Source: Enterobacter sp. SA187
GTDB taxonomy: Bacteria; Pseudomonadota; Gammaproteobacteria; Enterobacterales; Enterobacteriaceae
NCBI RefSeq assembly: GCF_001888805.2
Contig: NZ_CP019113.1
Coordinates: forward strand, 4,092,001-4,156,000
Length of the DNA: 64,000 nucleotides
Direction of reading: 5' to 3'
In this document: positions 34,663 through 42,650 of the stretch, piece by piece
How positions within the stretch are numbered: the stretch's first letter is position 1
How the letters are laid out: each line of letters starts with the position of its first letter
Program-made: the position numbers and the translations under genes
Notes under the pieces: model-generated
The model's database searches: none
Seen by the model: the letters and a program-made list of their open reading frames with translations, nothing else
Told to the model about the DNA's origin: nothing

Positions 34663-36050
34663 AATTTCGCTCCGCTATTGGGCTGCGTGTCGCCAGCCGC
34701 AGGTTTTTTTCGTGCAAACAGATTCCACGCCACCAGCGCGGCGAACAGCGCCACCACCAGCCCGGTGATCGCCAGCGGTGAGAGATAGCGCGCCAGATTG
34801 CCCAGCACGATGCCGATCACGCCGAAATCCGCGTCCGAGAAGGTGGTATTGGCGAAACCGATGGCCCCCAGCACCGGCAACAGCAGCACTGGCAGGAAGG
34901 TAATTAACAGCCCGTTGGCAAACGCGCCCAGCATCGCGCCACGCCGTCCGCCGGTAGCGTTACCAAACACGCCTGCGGTGGCACCGGTAAAGAAGTGCGG
35001 CACCACGCCCGGCAGGATCAGCACCAGTTTCATCTGACCGAGCAGGAACAGCCCCACCAGCCCGCCGAGGAAGCTGAACAGGAAACCGATCAGCACGGCG
35101 TTGGGCGCATACGGATAAACCACCGGGCAATCCAGCGCCGGGCGGGCATTGGGCACCAGTTTTTCTGAAAAGCCGGTAAATGCCGGAACAATTTCCGCGA
35201 GGATCAGACGCACGCCCTGGAGAATGATAAATACCCCGGCGGCAAAGGTGATGGCCTGAATAATGGCGTACACGAGGAAGTTCTGTCCGCCGCTAATGGT
35301 GCTTTCGATATATTCACGTCCGGCACAAACCGCCATGATGAGATAAATAATGATCATGGTGAGCGAGATGGAGATAGAGCTGTCGCGTAAAAAGCTCAGG
35401 TTCTTCGGCAGGTTCATCTCTTCCGTTGAACGCGAGCCCTTACCGCAGACGCTGCCGATCCAGCCAGCCAGCACATAACCCAGGGTGCCGAAGTGACCAA
35501 AGCCGATGTCGTCGGTGCCGGTAATACGCCGCATATAGCGCTGGGCAATGGCCGGGAAGAAGGCCATCACCAGACCTAAAATCAGCGAGCCGGTAAATAC
35601 CAGCCCGACGCCTTCAAACCCGGCGACGGTAAGGATCACGCCGATCATACAGGCCATGTAAAACGTATGGTGCCCGGTGAGGAAGATGTACTTCAGCCGC
35701 GTAAAGCGCGCGACGATAATATTGGCGACCATACCAAAGGCCATGATCAGCGCCGTCGATGCGCCATATTTTTCCAGCGCAATGGAAACAATCGCCTCGT
35801 TATTTGGAATGATCCCCTGAATATTAAAAGCGTGTTCAAACATACCGCCTAATGGATTAAGCGATCCCACTAATACCGTGGCACCGCCGCCCAGCACAAT
35901 AAAACCGAGAATGGTTTTAACCGTGCCTTTAACCACATCCGAAAAGGATTTTTTCTGCGCCACCAGACCAATTAAGGCAATTAAGCCCACCAGCACTGAC
36001 GGCACTTTCAGTATATCAACAATAAAATTGAGCGTTTCAAGGATAAACAT
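34659..36050 (-). CDS. PTS IIC permease, ascorbate (UlaA/SgaT) family
   Basis: 463 residues, about eleven transmembrane helices, with family signatures VVKGTVKTILGFIVL, LTGHHTFY, FIILQGVRLILAEIVPAF and FGNATGGRRGA. UlaA-type IIC proteins move sugars or sugar acids across the inner membrane while IIB phosphorylates them. The similarity to UlaA is moderate, and an SgcC-like or other substrate is equally possible. It lies in the operon IIA-IIB-IIC-transketolase. Confidence 0.9.
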   Translation of the reverse strand: MFILETLNFIVDILKVPSVLVGLIALIGLVAQKKSFSDVVKGTVKTILGFIVLGGGATVLVGSLNPLGGMFEHAFNIQGIIPNNEAIVSIALEKYGASTALIMAFGMVANIIVARFTRLKYIFLTGHHTFYMACMIGVILTVAGFEGVGLVFTGSLILGLVMAFFPAIAQRYMRRITGTDDIGFGHFGTLGYVLAGWIGSVCGKGSRSTEEMNLPKNLSFLRDSSISISLTMIIIYLIMAVCAGREYIESTISGGQNFLVYAIIQAITFAAGVFIILQGVRLILAEIVPAFTGFSEKLVPNARPALDCPVVYPYAPNAVLIGFLFSFLGGLVGLFLLGQMKLVLILPGVVPHFFTGATAGVFGNATGGRRGAMLGAFANGLLITFLPVLLLPVLGAIGFANTTFSDADFGVIGIVLGNLARYLSPLAITGLVVALFAALVAWNLFARKKPAAGDTQPNSGAKL

Positions 36051-36072
36051 ATCCGCCTCGCTTTATATGCAG

Positions 36073-36345
36073 TTACCGGTTGGCAAAATAAGTCTGGAGC
36101 TTGGTTTCCAGCTCATTAATATCGATAATATTGTTGATGACCACCAGCTGGTTGTCCGGCACGCTGGCGCTGGCGGCGATGTCTTTCGCCATCACGAACA
36201 GATCGGCTGCCCCTGGCGTGGCGGAGGAGAGATCGGAGTGTTCCACCTCCGCCTCAATATTCAGCTTTTTGAGCACTTTTTTAATATTCATTTCGACCAT
36301 AAAACTGCTGCCGAGGCCGGATCCGCAAATTGCCATAATTTTCAT
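36073..36345 (-). CDS. PTS IIB component, UlaB/SgaB type
   Basis: 90 residues from the ATG at 36345 (MKIMAICGSGLGSS). An in-frame ATG at 36384 adds 13 residues with no support. The phosphorylated cysteine is residue 7, within the P-loop-like CGSGLGSSFM. It takes phosphate from the IIA histidine and gives it to the incoming sugar at IIC. It is 22 bp upstream of the IIC start. Confidence 0.92.
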   Translation of the reverse strand: MKIMAICGSGLGSSFMVEMNIKKVLKKLNIEAEVEHSDLSSATPGAADLFVMAKDIAASASVPDNQLVVINNIIDINELETKLQTYFANR

Positions 36346-36426
36346 TATTATCACCTTTCGTAGGGTAAAGTTCAGGCGCACCACGCAATATGGCGTGATG
36401 TTATAAAAGCATTAGCGTGTATAAAT

Positions 36427-36870
36427 CTAAAAGCGTTGAATAATGTTTTCTATTTCCTCCCGGGTGGTTGCCTGATGTAATTCTGCTAAGTCCTGATCGC
36501 TGGAAAATAATTCCGCGAGGGTGGCGATCATCTCAATGTGACTGTGCTTATCGGCTGCCGCGAGCATAATAATCAGATCCACCGGATCGAATTCCCCGGC
36601 GTTAAATGAAACACCGTGCTGTAGTTTCAACAGTGATAAGCCGTGCGCCTTTGCCCCCTCTTCCGGCCGGGCGTGGGGCATCGCCAGCCCTGGCGCCAGC
36701 ACGTAATATGCCCCCAGCGCCTGCTGCTGGCTGATGATGGCCGGTACGTAATCCGCCGTGATGACCCCTGCATCCAGCAGCGGCTGCGCGCAGATCGCCA
36801 GCGCCTGTTGCCAGTCATCAACCCGTTCGCGGCGTTGAATGGTGGGACCGTTAAGCCATGTTTCCAGCAC
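36427..36870 (-). CDS. PTS IIA component, mannitol/fructose-type (UlaC-like)
   Basis: 147 residues from the GTG at 36870, which has AGAGGGA at good spacing. A TTG at 36915 would add 15 residues and would put the start only 16 bp from the CRP-like site, so I prefer the GTG. The phosphoacceptor histidine is residue 66 in APGLAMPHARPEEG. It is the first gene of the PTS-transketolase operon and divergent from the LacI-type regulator. Confidence 0.87.
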   Translation of the reverse strand: MLETWLNGPTIQRRERVDDWQQALAICAQPLLDAGVITADYVPAIISQQQALGAYYVLAPGLAMPHARPEEGAKAHGLSLLKLQHGVSFNAGEFDPVDLIIMLAAADKHSHIEMIATLAELFSSDQDLAELHQATTREEIENIIQRF

Positions 36871-36904
36871 TCTGCTTCCCTCTTTAATGGCAAAAGATGG
36901 ACAA

Positions 36905-36910
36905 ACTTTA
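36905..36910 (-). promoter_or_regulatory. Predicted -10 element of the PTS-transketolase operon
   Basis: Minus-strand TAAAGT, 4 of 6 matches to TATAAT. Its position would put the start of transcription near 36898, exactly 41.5 bp from the centre of the CRP-like site. Inferred, not proven. Confidence 0.4.
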
Positions 36911-36931
36911 TGCAAGGATCCGCAGACTGAC

Positions 36932-36947
36932 CGTGACGATAGTCACA
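36932..36947 (-). promoter_or_regulatory. CRP-like site upstream of the PTS operon
   Basis: CGTGA-N6-TCACA, 9 of 10 conserved positions of the CRP consensus TGTGA-N6-TCACA. Confidence 0.7.
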
Positions 36948-36949
36948 AA

Positions 36950-36961
36950 GATAGCGCTATC
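36950..36961. promoter_or_regulatory. LacI-family operator 1
   Basis: Perfect 12-bp palindrome GATAGCGCTATC with the central CG step typical of LacI/GalR-family operators. It sits between the divergent IIA and regulator genes. Confidence 0.8.
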
Positions 36962-36982
36962 AAAAACCACTGTGCAGAATTG

Positions 36983-36996
36983 TGATAGCGCTATCA
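36983..36996. promoter_or_regulatory. LacI-family operator 2
   Basis: Perfect 14-bp palindrome TGATAGCGCTATCA sharing the same core as operator 1; centre-to-centre spacing is 34 bp, about three helical turns. It is positioned to serve both divergent promoters. Confidence 0.82.
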
Positions 36997-37117
36997 GATC
37001 ACATTCATTGTTCTGAATCGCGGTAATAATGGGGTTATACGGCGTATACTTCTTTTGCCACGAATAAAATAAATCGAAAAAAGCCACTGAGATCATCGTC
37101 TTTACGCAGGAACGAGA

Positions 37118-38137
37118 ATGTCTATTACCCGAAAACGGCGCAATACCGGAAAGGTGACGCTGGCGGATGTTGCCCAGCTGGCGGGCGTCGGCACCATGAC
37201 GGTTTCCCGTGCGCTGCGGACGCCCGAGCAGGTTTCCGGCAAGCTACGTGAAAAAATTGAGGCGGCGGTACAGGAGCTGGGCTATCTGCCTAATCTGGCG
37301 GCCAGCGCCCTCGCCTCCGCCTCGTCGTGGACCATTGCGATGGTGGTGCCCAATCTGGCGGAGTCCGGCTGTTCGGAAATGTTTGCCGGGCTTCAGCAGG
37401 TGCTGCAACCGGCGGGCTACCAGATCATGCTGGCCGAGTCGCAGCACCGGCTGGAGCAGGAAGAAAAGCTGCTGGAAACGCTGCTGGCCTCGAACCTGGC
37501 CGCCGCCATTTTGCTCAGCGTCGAGCACAGCGAAACCGTGCGTCACTGGCTGACCAACGCCAGTATTCCGGTGATGGAAATCGGCGCGACGCGAACCGAT
37601 CCCATTGATATGAATATCGGCATTGATAACGTCGCCGCCATGCAGGAATTAACGCAAACGCTTATCCAGCGCGGTTATCAGAACATCGGCCTGCTGTGCG
37701 CCAATCAGGAACAGTGGATCTTTCAGCAGCATTTGCAGGGCTGGTATAAAGCCATGCTGCGCCACCATATGTCGCCCAACCGGGTAATTAACGCCGCCGC
37801 GCCGCCCACCTTTTCGACCGGCGCGGCGCAACTGCCGGAGTTTTTACTGGCATGGCCGGAGCTGGATGCGCTGGTTTGCGTGTCAGATGAGCTGGCGTGC
37901 GGCGCGCTCTATGAGTGCCAGCGGAGGCGCATCAAAGTGCCGGACGATCTGGCGATTGTCGGCTTTGGCGACAGCGATGTCAGCCGGGTATGCCAGCCGC
38001 CGCTGACCACCATCGCCGTACCGCATCGCCAGATTGGTATTGAAGCAGGTCGCGCCCTGCTGGCGCGACTGAATGATGATGACTGGACGACACGCGCGCC
38101 TATTGCCTCGACGCTGTGTCTGCGGGAGAGTTGCTGA
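37118..38137 (+). CDS. LacI/GntR-type transcriptional repressor of the PTS-transketolase operon
   Basis: 339 residues. The N-terminal helix-turn-helix and hinge helix (VTLADVAQLAGVGTMTVSRALR...LPNLAASALAS) are typical of the LacI family, closest in style to GntR/IdnR. A periplasmic-binding-like effector domain follows. It is divergent from the PTS operon with operators in between, so it most likely represses that operon and itself; the effector is unknown. It is convergent with yfcD, whose stop codon lies only 2 bp beyond. Confidence 0.92.
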   Translation: MSITRKRRNTGKVTLADVAQLAGVGTMTVSRALRTPEQVSGKLREKIEAAVQELGYLPNLAASALASASSWTIAMVVPNLAESGCSEMFAGLQQVLQPAGYQIMLAESQHRLEQEEKLLETLLASNLAAAILLSVEHSETVRHWLTNASIPVMEIGATRTDPIDMNIGIDNVAAMQELTQTLIQRGYQNIGLLCANQEQWIFQQHLQGWYKAMLRHHMSPNRVINAAAPPTFSTGAAQLPEFLLAWPELDALVCVSDELACGALYECQRRRIKVPDDLAIVGFGDSDVSRVCQPPLTTIAVPHRQIGIEAGRALLARLNDDDWTTRAPIASTLCLRESC

Positions 38138-38139
38138 GG

Positions 38140-38685
38140 TTACTGCGCCGTTTCCAGCTTTGGCTGATCGTTGTTGGCATTGCGGGTCATCCACAGTGCC
38201 AGCGCTTTCAGCGAATCCGGGGTGAACTCATCGCAGCGGGCGGTGATCTCTTCCGGCGTCATCCAGCATACTTCGCTGACTTCATCTTCCTGAAGGGCAA
38301 AGGGGCCGTGGGATACACAGCTGAACAGCGCGCCCCAGACGCGGCAGTGTTCATCTTCGAAATAGAACTGCCCGTGCTCGGCGAGGGGCACGCCCGCAAT
38401 GCCTAATTCCTCTTCGGCTTCCCGGCGCGCGGAATCGAGCAAGACTTCATCCGCCTGTACCACGCCGCCCGCTGTGGCATCCAGCATACCTGGCATAAAG
38501 TCTTTGGTCTCGGTGCGGCGCTGCACCAGAATTTTGCCCATGCCATCATGCACGACGATATAGGTCGCGCGATGACGCAAACACTGCGCGCGCATTTGTT
38601 CGCGGCTGGCCTGCGCTATCACCTCATTGTCTTCGTTGACAATATCTACCCATTCCGTGCCTGTAAAATGACGTTGTTCCACCAT
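38140..38685 (-). CDS. yfcD: YfcD, Nudix hydrolase
   Basis: 181 residues. The Nudix box GGVVQADEVLLDSARREAEEELG matches the GX5EX7REUXEEXGU pattern (about 75-97), which binds Mg2+ for pyrophosphate hydrolysis. Resembles isopentenyl-diphosphate isomerase-like Nudix proteins in the flanking segments (HRATYIVVHDGMGKILVQRRTETKDFMPGMLD). E. coli YfcD is uncharacterised in detail. Confidence 0.93.
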   Translation of the reverse strand: MVEQRHFTGTEWVDIVNEDNEVIAQASREQMRAQCLRHRATYIVVHDGMGKILVQRRTETKDFMPGMLDATAGGVVQADEVLLDSARREAEEELGIAGVPLAEHGQFYFEDEHCRVWGALFSCVSHGPFALQEDEVSEVCWMTPEEITARCDEFTPDSLKALALWMTRNANNDQPKLETAQ

Positions 38686-38739
38686 CAGGAAACCTTCTCT
38701 CTAAGCGTTCTTATGACGCGTTTTTGGTTGTCGGGTAAA

Positions 38740-39291
38740 TTACGGATTAATCGTGACCTGTGCAATAACGCGTTGATCATTCAGTGCGATTACACGCAAA
38801 ACCTTTTCATCCAGCATGCCGTAGCTGGCGACATTTCCGCCTTTAGGAATGCTGACCGAGCCGGGATTAAAATGAACAATCTCATCACGCCGTTCCGCCA
38901 CCGGCAGATGGGTATGACCATACACCAGCACATCTCCCGCTCCCAGCGGCGGCAGATTATCCGGCCCAAACAGATGCCCGTGGGTCAGAAACAACCGCTG
39001 ATTATCCATCAGCACCTGTTGCCAGGGCGCGGTGATGGGAAAATTCAGCAGCATCTGATCCACTTCGCTGTCGCAGTTGCCGCGCACCGCAATAATGCGC
39101 GCCGCCTGCTCGTTCAGCCGCCCGGCCACCTGCGCAGGCGCATAGCCTTCCGGCAGCGCGTTTCGCGGCCCGTGATTCAGTATATCGCCCAGCAGCACCA
39201 GCCACTGCGCGCCGCTTTCGGCGAACCGTTGCAACACGCGTTCGGTAGCCGGTAACGATCCATGAATGTCTGAAGCGAACATCAGCTTCAT
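38740..39291 (-). CDS. yfcE: YfcE phosphodiesterase
   Basis: 183 residues from the ATG at 39291 (MKLMFASDIHGS); a longer frame from 39405 intrudes into yfcF and is rejected. Calcineurin-like metallophosphoesterase motifs: SDIHG, GDILNHGPR, RGNCD, HGH and YGHTHLP. E. coli YfcE is a Mn2+-dependent phosphodiesterase acting in vitro on bis-pNPP; its natural substrate is unknown. Confidence 0.95.
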   Translation of the reverse strand: MKLMFASDIHGSLPATERVLQRFAESGAQWLVLLGDILNHGPRNALPEGYAPAQVAGRLNEQAARIIAVRGNCDSEVDQMLLNFPITAPWQQVLMDNQRLFLTHGHLFGPDNLPPLGAGDVLVYGHTHLPVAERRDEIVHFNPGSVSIPKGGNVASYGMLDEKVLRVIALNDQRVIAQVTINP

Positions 39292-39347
39292 TGCGCAAAC
39301 CTCGTGGTAAAAATCCCGTCTAATGATAGCGGATCTCTGACCGTCGA

Positions 39348-39992
39348 TCAGTCTGAAGGCTGCGCAGAAAGTGCGACATAACGCTGCACTGAGGAGCGCT
39401 GCCACTGGAATGTCGCGTATTCCACAAGCGCTTCGGGCACCTCATCGCCATTAAGCACCAGGCGGTTGAGCATCAGCGCCAGATCGGCATCAGCAATGCA
39501 CCATTCGCCAAACAGATTCGGCTTGCCGTGAGCAAGCAGCAGGCTGGCAGTATCAAAGAGTTTTTGAGCGCTTGCCAGACCAGCGGCGCTGAGCGGCGCT
39601 TTTTTCACGCCCCCGAATACCACGTCAGTGGAGCGCTCTTCACGGATCGGCATCAGGTCGCTGCGCAGCCAGGCCTGGATTTGTCGCGCGCGGGCGCGTT
39701 TTTGCATGTCGTGGGGATAGATGCGCTCCCATTCAGGCGGGGCGAACTTCTCGTCGAGATATTCGGTAATGGCGGAGGATTCACTGAGCTCGAAACCGTC
39801 AATTTCCAGCACCGGCACGCGGCGGGTCAGCGTATAGCCCTGCCAGCCAGGGCGCGTATTTTCGCCGCTATCCAGATCCACCGTTTTCAGGGTGAAGGGC
39901 AGGCCTTTTTCGTGCAGTGCCACATACACCGACATAACATAAGGTGAAAAGTAATTTGCATCAGACCATAACGTTATTGCCGCATCGCTCAT
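39348..39992 (-). CDS. yfcF: YfcF, glutathione S-transferase family
   Basis: 214 residues from the ATG at 39992. The N-terminal thioredoxin-like domain has the GST motif RRVPVLEIDGFELSESSAITEYLDEKF, and the C-terminal helical domain follows from about residue 95. E. coli YfcF has glutathione-dependent peroxidase activity. It is divergent from yfcG (a second GST) across 133 bp. Confidence 0.95.
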   Translation of the reverse strand: MSDAAITLWSDANYFSPYVMSVYVALHEKGLPFTLKTVDLDSGENTRPGWQGYTLTRRVPVLEIDGFELSESSAITEYLDEKFAPPEWERIYPHDMQKRARARQIQAWLRSDLMPIREERSTDVVFGGVKKAPLSAAGLASAQKLFDTASLLLAHGKPNLFGEWCIADADLALMLNRLVLNGDEVPEALVEYATFQWQRSSVQRYVALSAQPSD

Positions 39993-40125
39993 AACAACCT
40001 CACGCACCAGGGAATTTACCTTCAAAATAGTGCTTTACGACACGTCTGTCACTCAGGAAAACTCACCACGCCGGTGTTACGCCTATACTCCATTCTGCGA
40101 CGCCACCGCTACGACAGGAGCTGAC

Positions 40126-40755
40126 ATGATCGATCTCTATTACGCCCCGACGCCGAACGGCCATAAAATCACCTTGTTTCTGGAAGAGGCTGAACTTGAT
40201 TATCGTCTGATACCGGTAAATATCGGCAAAGGCGATCAGTTTCGCGCTGAGTTTCTGGAAATATCGCCCAATAATAAAATACCGGCCATTGTTGATCATA
40301 CGCCTTCAGATGGCGGTGCGCCCCTGAGCCTGTTCGAGTCCGGGGAGATCCTGCTTTATCTGGCAGAGAAAACCGGCCTGCTGCTGAGCGGCGAGCTGCG
40401 CGAGCGGCACCGAACGCTGCAATGGCTGTTCTGGCAGGTGGGCGGCCTCGGCCCGATGCTCGGGCAAAATCATCATTTCAACCACTTCGCCCCTAAACCC
40501 GAACCTTACGCTATTGAACGCTATCAGGTGGAAACCCAGCGGCTTTATAACGTACTGAACAAACGCCTTGAGCAGGTGCCCTGGCTGGGCGGGGAACATT
40601 ACAGCATCGCGGATATCGCCGCCTGGCCGTGGGTCAACAGCCATGAGCGCCAGCGGATTGATTTAAATAATTTTCCCGCGGTTAATAACTGGTTTGAGCG
40701 CATTCGTAATCGCCCCGCTACCCAGCGGGCAATGCAAAAAGCGCAGCAACTTTAG
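40126..40755 (+). CDS. yfcG: YfcG, disulfide-bond oxidoreductase of the GST family
   Basis: 209 residues from the ATG at 40126, with AGGAG upstream. The Nu-class GST fold is seen in MIDLYYAPTPNGHKITLFLEE (with the active-site threonine/asparagine region), NNKIPAIVDH, and SLFESGEILLYLAEK. E. coli YfcG reduces disulfides of 2-hydroxyethyl disulfide with glutathione. It pairs divergently with yfcF. Confidence 0.95.
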   Translation: MIDLYYAPTPNGHKITLFLEEAELDYRLIPVNIGKGDQFRAEFLEISPNNKIPAIVDHTPSDGGAPLSLFESGEILLYLAEKTGLLLSGELRERHRTLQWLFWQVGGLGPMLGQNHHFNHFAPKPEPYAIERYQVETQRLYNVLNKRLEQVPWLGGEHYSIADIAAWPWVNSHERQRIDLNNFPAVNNWFERIRNRPATQRAMQKAQQL

Positions 40756-40820
40756 GGGCGCTGCGCGCGGCAATAATCCTCGTGTATGATGGAGCCATTC
40801 ATTACAAGGAGAATTATTTC

Positions 40821-41183
40821 ATGCCGCAACCTGATGCTGTTATTCGGATAAAAAACCTGCGCCTGAGGACTTTTATCGGCATCAAAGACGAGGAGATCGC
40901 GAACCGACAGGACATCGTGATCAACGTGGTGATCCACTATCCGGCGGAGAAAGCGCGCGCCAGCGAAGACATTAATGATGCGCTGAATTACCGGACGATC
41001 ACCAAAAGCATTATTCAGCATGTGGAGAATAATCGCTTCTCCCTGCTGGAAAAATTAACCCAGGATGTACTCGATATTGCGCGGGAACATCGCTGGGTGA
41101 CCTATGCTGAAGCAGAGATCGATAAACTTCACGCCCTGCGTTACGCCGATTCGGTATCCATGACCATGAGCTGGCGGCGCTGA
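40821..41183 (+). CDS. folX: Dihydroneopterin triphosphate 2'-epimerase FolX
   Basis: 120 residues from the ATG at 40821 (AAGGAG upstream), same length as E. coli. It epimerises 7,8-dihydroneopterin triphosphate to the monapterin form. FolB-like T-fold: IRIKNLRLRTFIGIKDEEIANRQDIVINV, with NYRTITKSI and RFSLLEKL surrounding the pterin site. It is followed 18 bp later by yfcH, an evident operon. Confidence 0.96.
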   Translation: MPQPDAVIRIKNLRLRTFIGIKDEEIANRQDIVINVVIHYPAEKARASEDINDALNYRTITKSIIQHVENNRFSLLEKLTQDVLDIAREHRWVTYAEAEIDKLHALRYADSVSMTMSWRR

Positions 41184-41201
41184 GCGTTAACAGGAGGTTG
41201 C

Positions 41202-42095
41202 ATGAGGGTCCTGATTACGGGCGGTACCGGGTTGATTGGCCGCCATCTTATTCCCCGTTTACTTGAACTGGGCCACAGCGTGACCGTAGTGACGCGCAAC
41301 CCGCACAAGGCGCAGGGCCAGCTCGACGCCCGCGTCACGCTGTGGAAAGGGCTGCACGATCGCACGGATCTGAACGATATCGACGCGGTGATCAATCTGG
41401 CGGGCGAGCCCATCGCCGACAAACGCTGGAGCGAGACGCAAAAACAGCGCCTGTGCAACAGCCGCTGGACCATCACCCAAAAGCTTGTCGATTTGATCAA
41501 GGCCAGCGACACGCCGCCTGCGGTGCTGATTTCCGGCTCGGCCACCGGCTATTACGGTGATTTAGGGGAAGTGGTGGTTACCGAAGAGGAACCGCCGCAC
41601 AACGAATTTACCCATAAGCTGTGCGCCCGCTGGGAGCAGATCGCCTGCGGCGCGCAGAGCGAGGCCACCCGCGTCTGTCTGCTGCGTACCGGCGTGGTGC
41701 TTGCCCCCAAAGGCGGGATCCTCGGAAAACTGCTGCCGGTGTTTCGCGCCGGTCTTGGCGGCCCCATTGGCAACGGGCGGCAATACATGGCGTGGATCCA
41801 TATCGACGATATGGTCAACGGCATTCTCTGGCTGCTGGATAACGATCTGCGCGGCCCGTTCAATATGGTCTCGCCTTATCCGGTGCACAATGAACAGTTC
41901 GCCCACTCCCTTGGCCATGTGCTGCATCGCCCGACCATCCTGCGCACACCCGCTACCGCCATTCGCCTGCTGATGGGTGAAGCCGCAGTGCTGGTGCTGG
42001 GCGGCCAGCGAGCGCTGCCTAAACGGCTGGAGGAATCAGGCTTTGGCTTCCGCTGGTTTGAACTGGAAGACGCGCTGGCGGACGTGGTGCGCTGA
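41202..42095 (+). CDS. yfcH: YfcH, SDR39U1-type NAD(P)-binding epimerase-like protein
   Basis: 297 residues. N-terminal Rossmann motif LITGGTGLIGRHL, and family motifs VINLAGEPI, SGSATGYYG, and a C-terminal DUF1731-type segment (LRTPATAIRLLMGE...LPKRLEESGF). Members are related to nucleoside-diphosphate sugar epimerases. The function of E. coli YfcH is not known. The GNAT gene starts immediately after its stop. Confidence 0.94.
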   Translation: MRVLITGGTGLIGRHLIPRLLELGHSVTVVTRNPHKAQGQLDARVTLWKGLHDRTDLNDIDAVINLAGEPIADKRWSETQKQRLCNSRWTITQKLVDLIKASDTPPAVLISGSATGYYGDLGEVVVTEEEPPHNEFTHKLCARWEQIACGAQSEATRVCLLRTGVVLAPKGGILGKLLPVFRAGLGGPIGNGRQYMAWIHIDDMVNGILWLLDNDLRGPFNMVSPYPVHNEQFAHSLGHVLHRPTILRTPATAIRLLMGEAAVLVLGGQRALPKRLEESGFGFRWFELEDALADVVR

Positions 42096-42620
42096 ATGGT
42101 ACCGGTAATGGTCACTCTCACCACCCCGCGCCTGACGCTTTCCACCTTTCAGGAAAGCGACTGGCCGTTCTTTTTACGTCTGCGTCAGGATCCTGACAAC
42201 ATGCGCTATATGGCGGATATTGCCGCCGAGGACGAAGTGCGCCATGTGTTTTTCACCCGCCTGAATAACTCCGGGGCCTTTGTCATCCGCCGTCATCACG
42301 ATGCGACGCCGCTCGGCGATCTCGGGCTGCGTATCAGCTCGCAGAATCCGCTGGAGGCGGATGTCGGCTACAGCGTGGTAAGCGAGGCGCAGGGCCAGGG
42401 CATCGCCAGCGAAGCGTTACGGGCGCTGTGTGAGTATGCGTTTGCACAGACGGGCGTGACGGCGCTGAATGCGTATGTGCTGGCGGAAAACCGCGCGTCA
42501 CAACGGGTGCTGGAAAAACTGGGATTTGTGCAGACGGACGTGCTGCCAAAGGTTTACAGGGTGAACGGCGTGTTTCATGACGACTGCGTGTATCGTCTTG
42601 AGCTGGCGGATTTTAAATAA
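42096..42620 (+). CDS. GNAT-family N-acetyltransferase (RimJ/RimL-like)
   Basis: 174 residues. The ATG directly abuts the yfcH stop; a second in-frame ATG at 42108 is also possible, and neither has a strong ribosome-binding site, so expression probably depends on coupling to yfcH. The family shows TPRLTLSTFQESDWPFF at the N-terminus, VGYSVVSEAQGQGIASEAL as the acetyl-CoA loop, and NAYVLAENRASQRVLEKLGF near the C-terminus. Protein or small-molecule target unknown. E. coli K-12 has a different gene (yfcI/rpnB) at this position. Confidence 0.88.
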   Translation: MVPVMVTLTTPRLTLSTFQESDWPFFLRLRQDPDNMRYMADIAAEDEVRHVFFTRLNNSGAFVIRRHHDATPLGDLGLRISSQNPLEADVGYSVVSEAQGQGIASEALRALCEYAFAQTGVTALNAYVLAENRASQRVLEKLGFVQTDVLPKVYRVNGVFHDDCVYRLELADFK

Positions 42621-42621
42621 G

Positions 42622-42644
42622 CCCCTCACCCACAGGATGAGGGG
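42622..42644. terminator. Hairpin between convergent GNAT gene and hisP
   Basis: 7-bp stem CCCCTCA / TGAGGGG with a 9-nt loop. T-tracts are poor on both strands, so this is only a weak terminator candidate; its sequence is similar in style to the repeats at 47644 and 49892. Confidence 0.5.
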
Positions 42645-42650
42645 GCCGGT

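Noticed and set aside
39292..39405. Longer N-terminus of YfcE
   Set aside because: The upstream extension overlaps yfcF and lacks similarity; MKLMFASDIHG is the natural family start.
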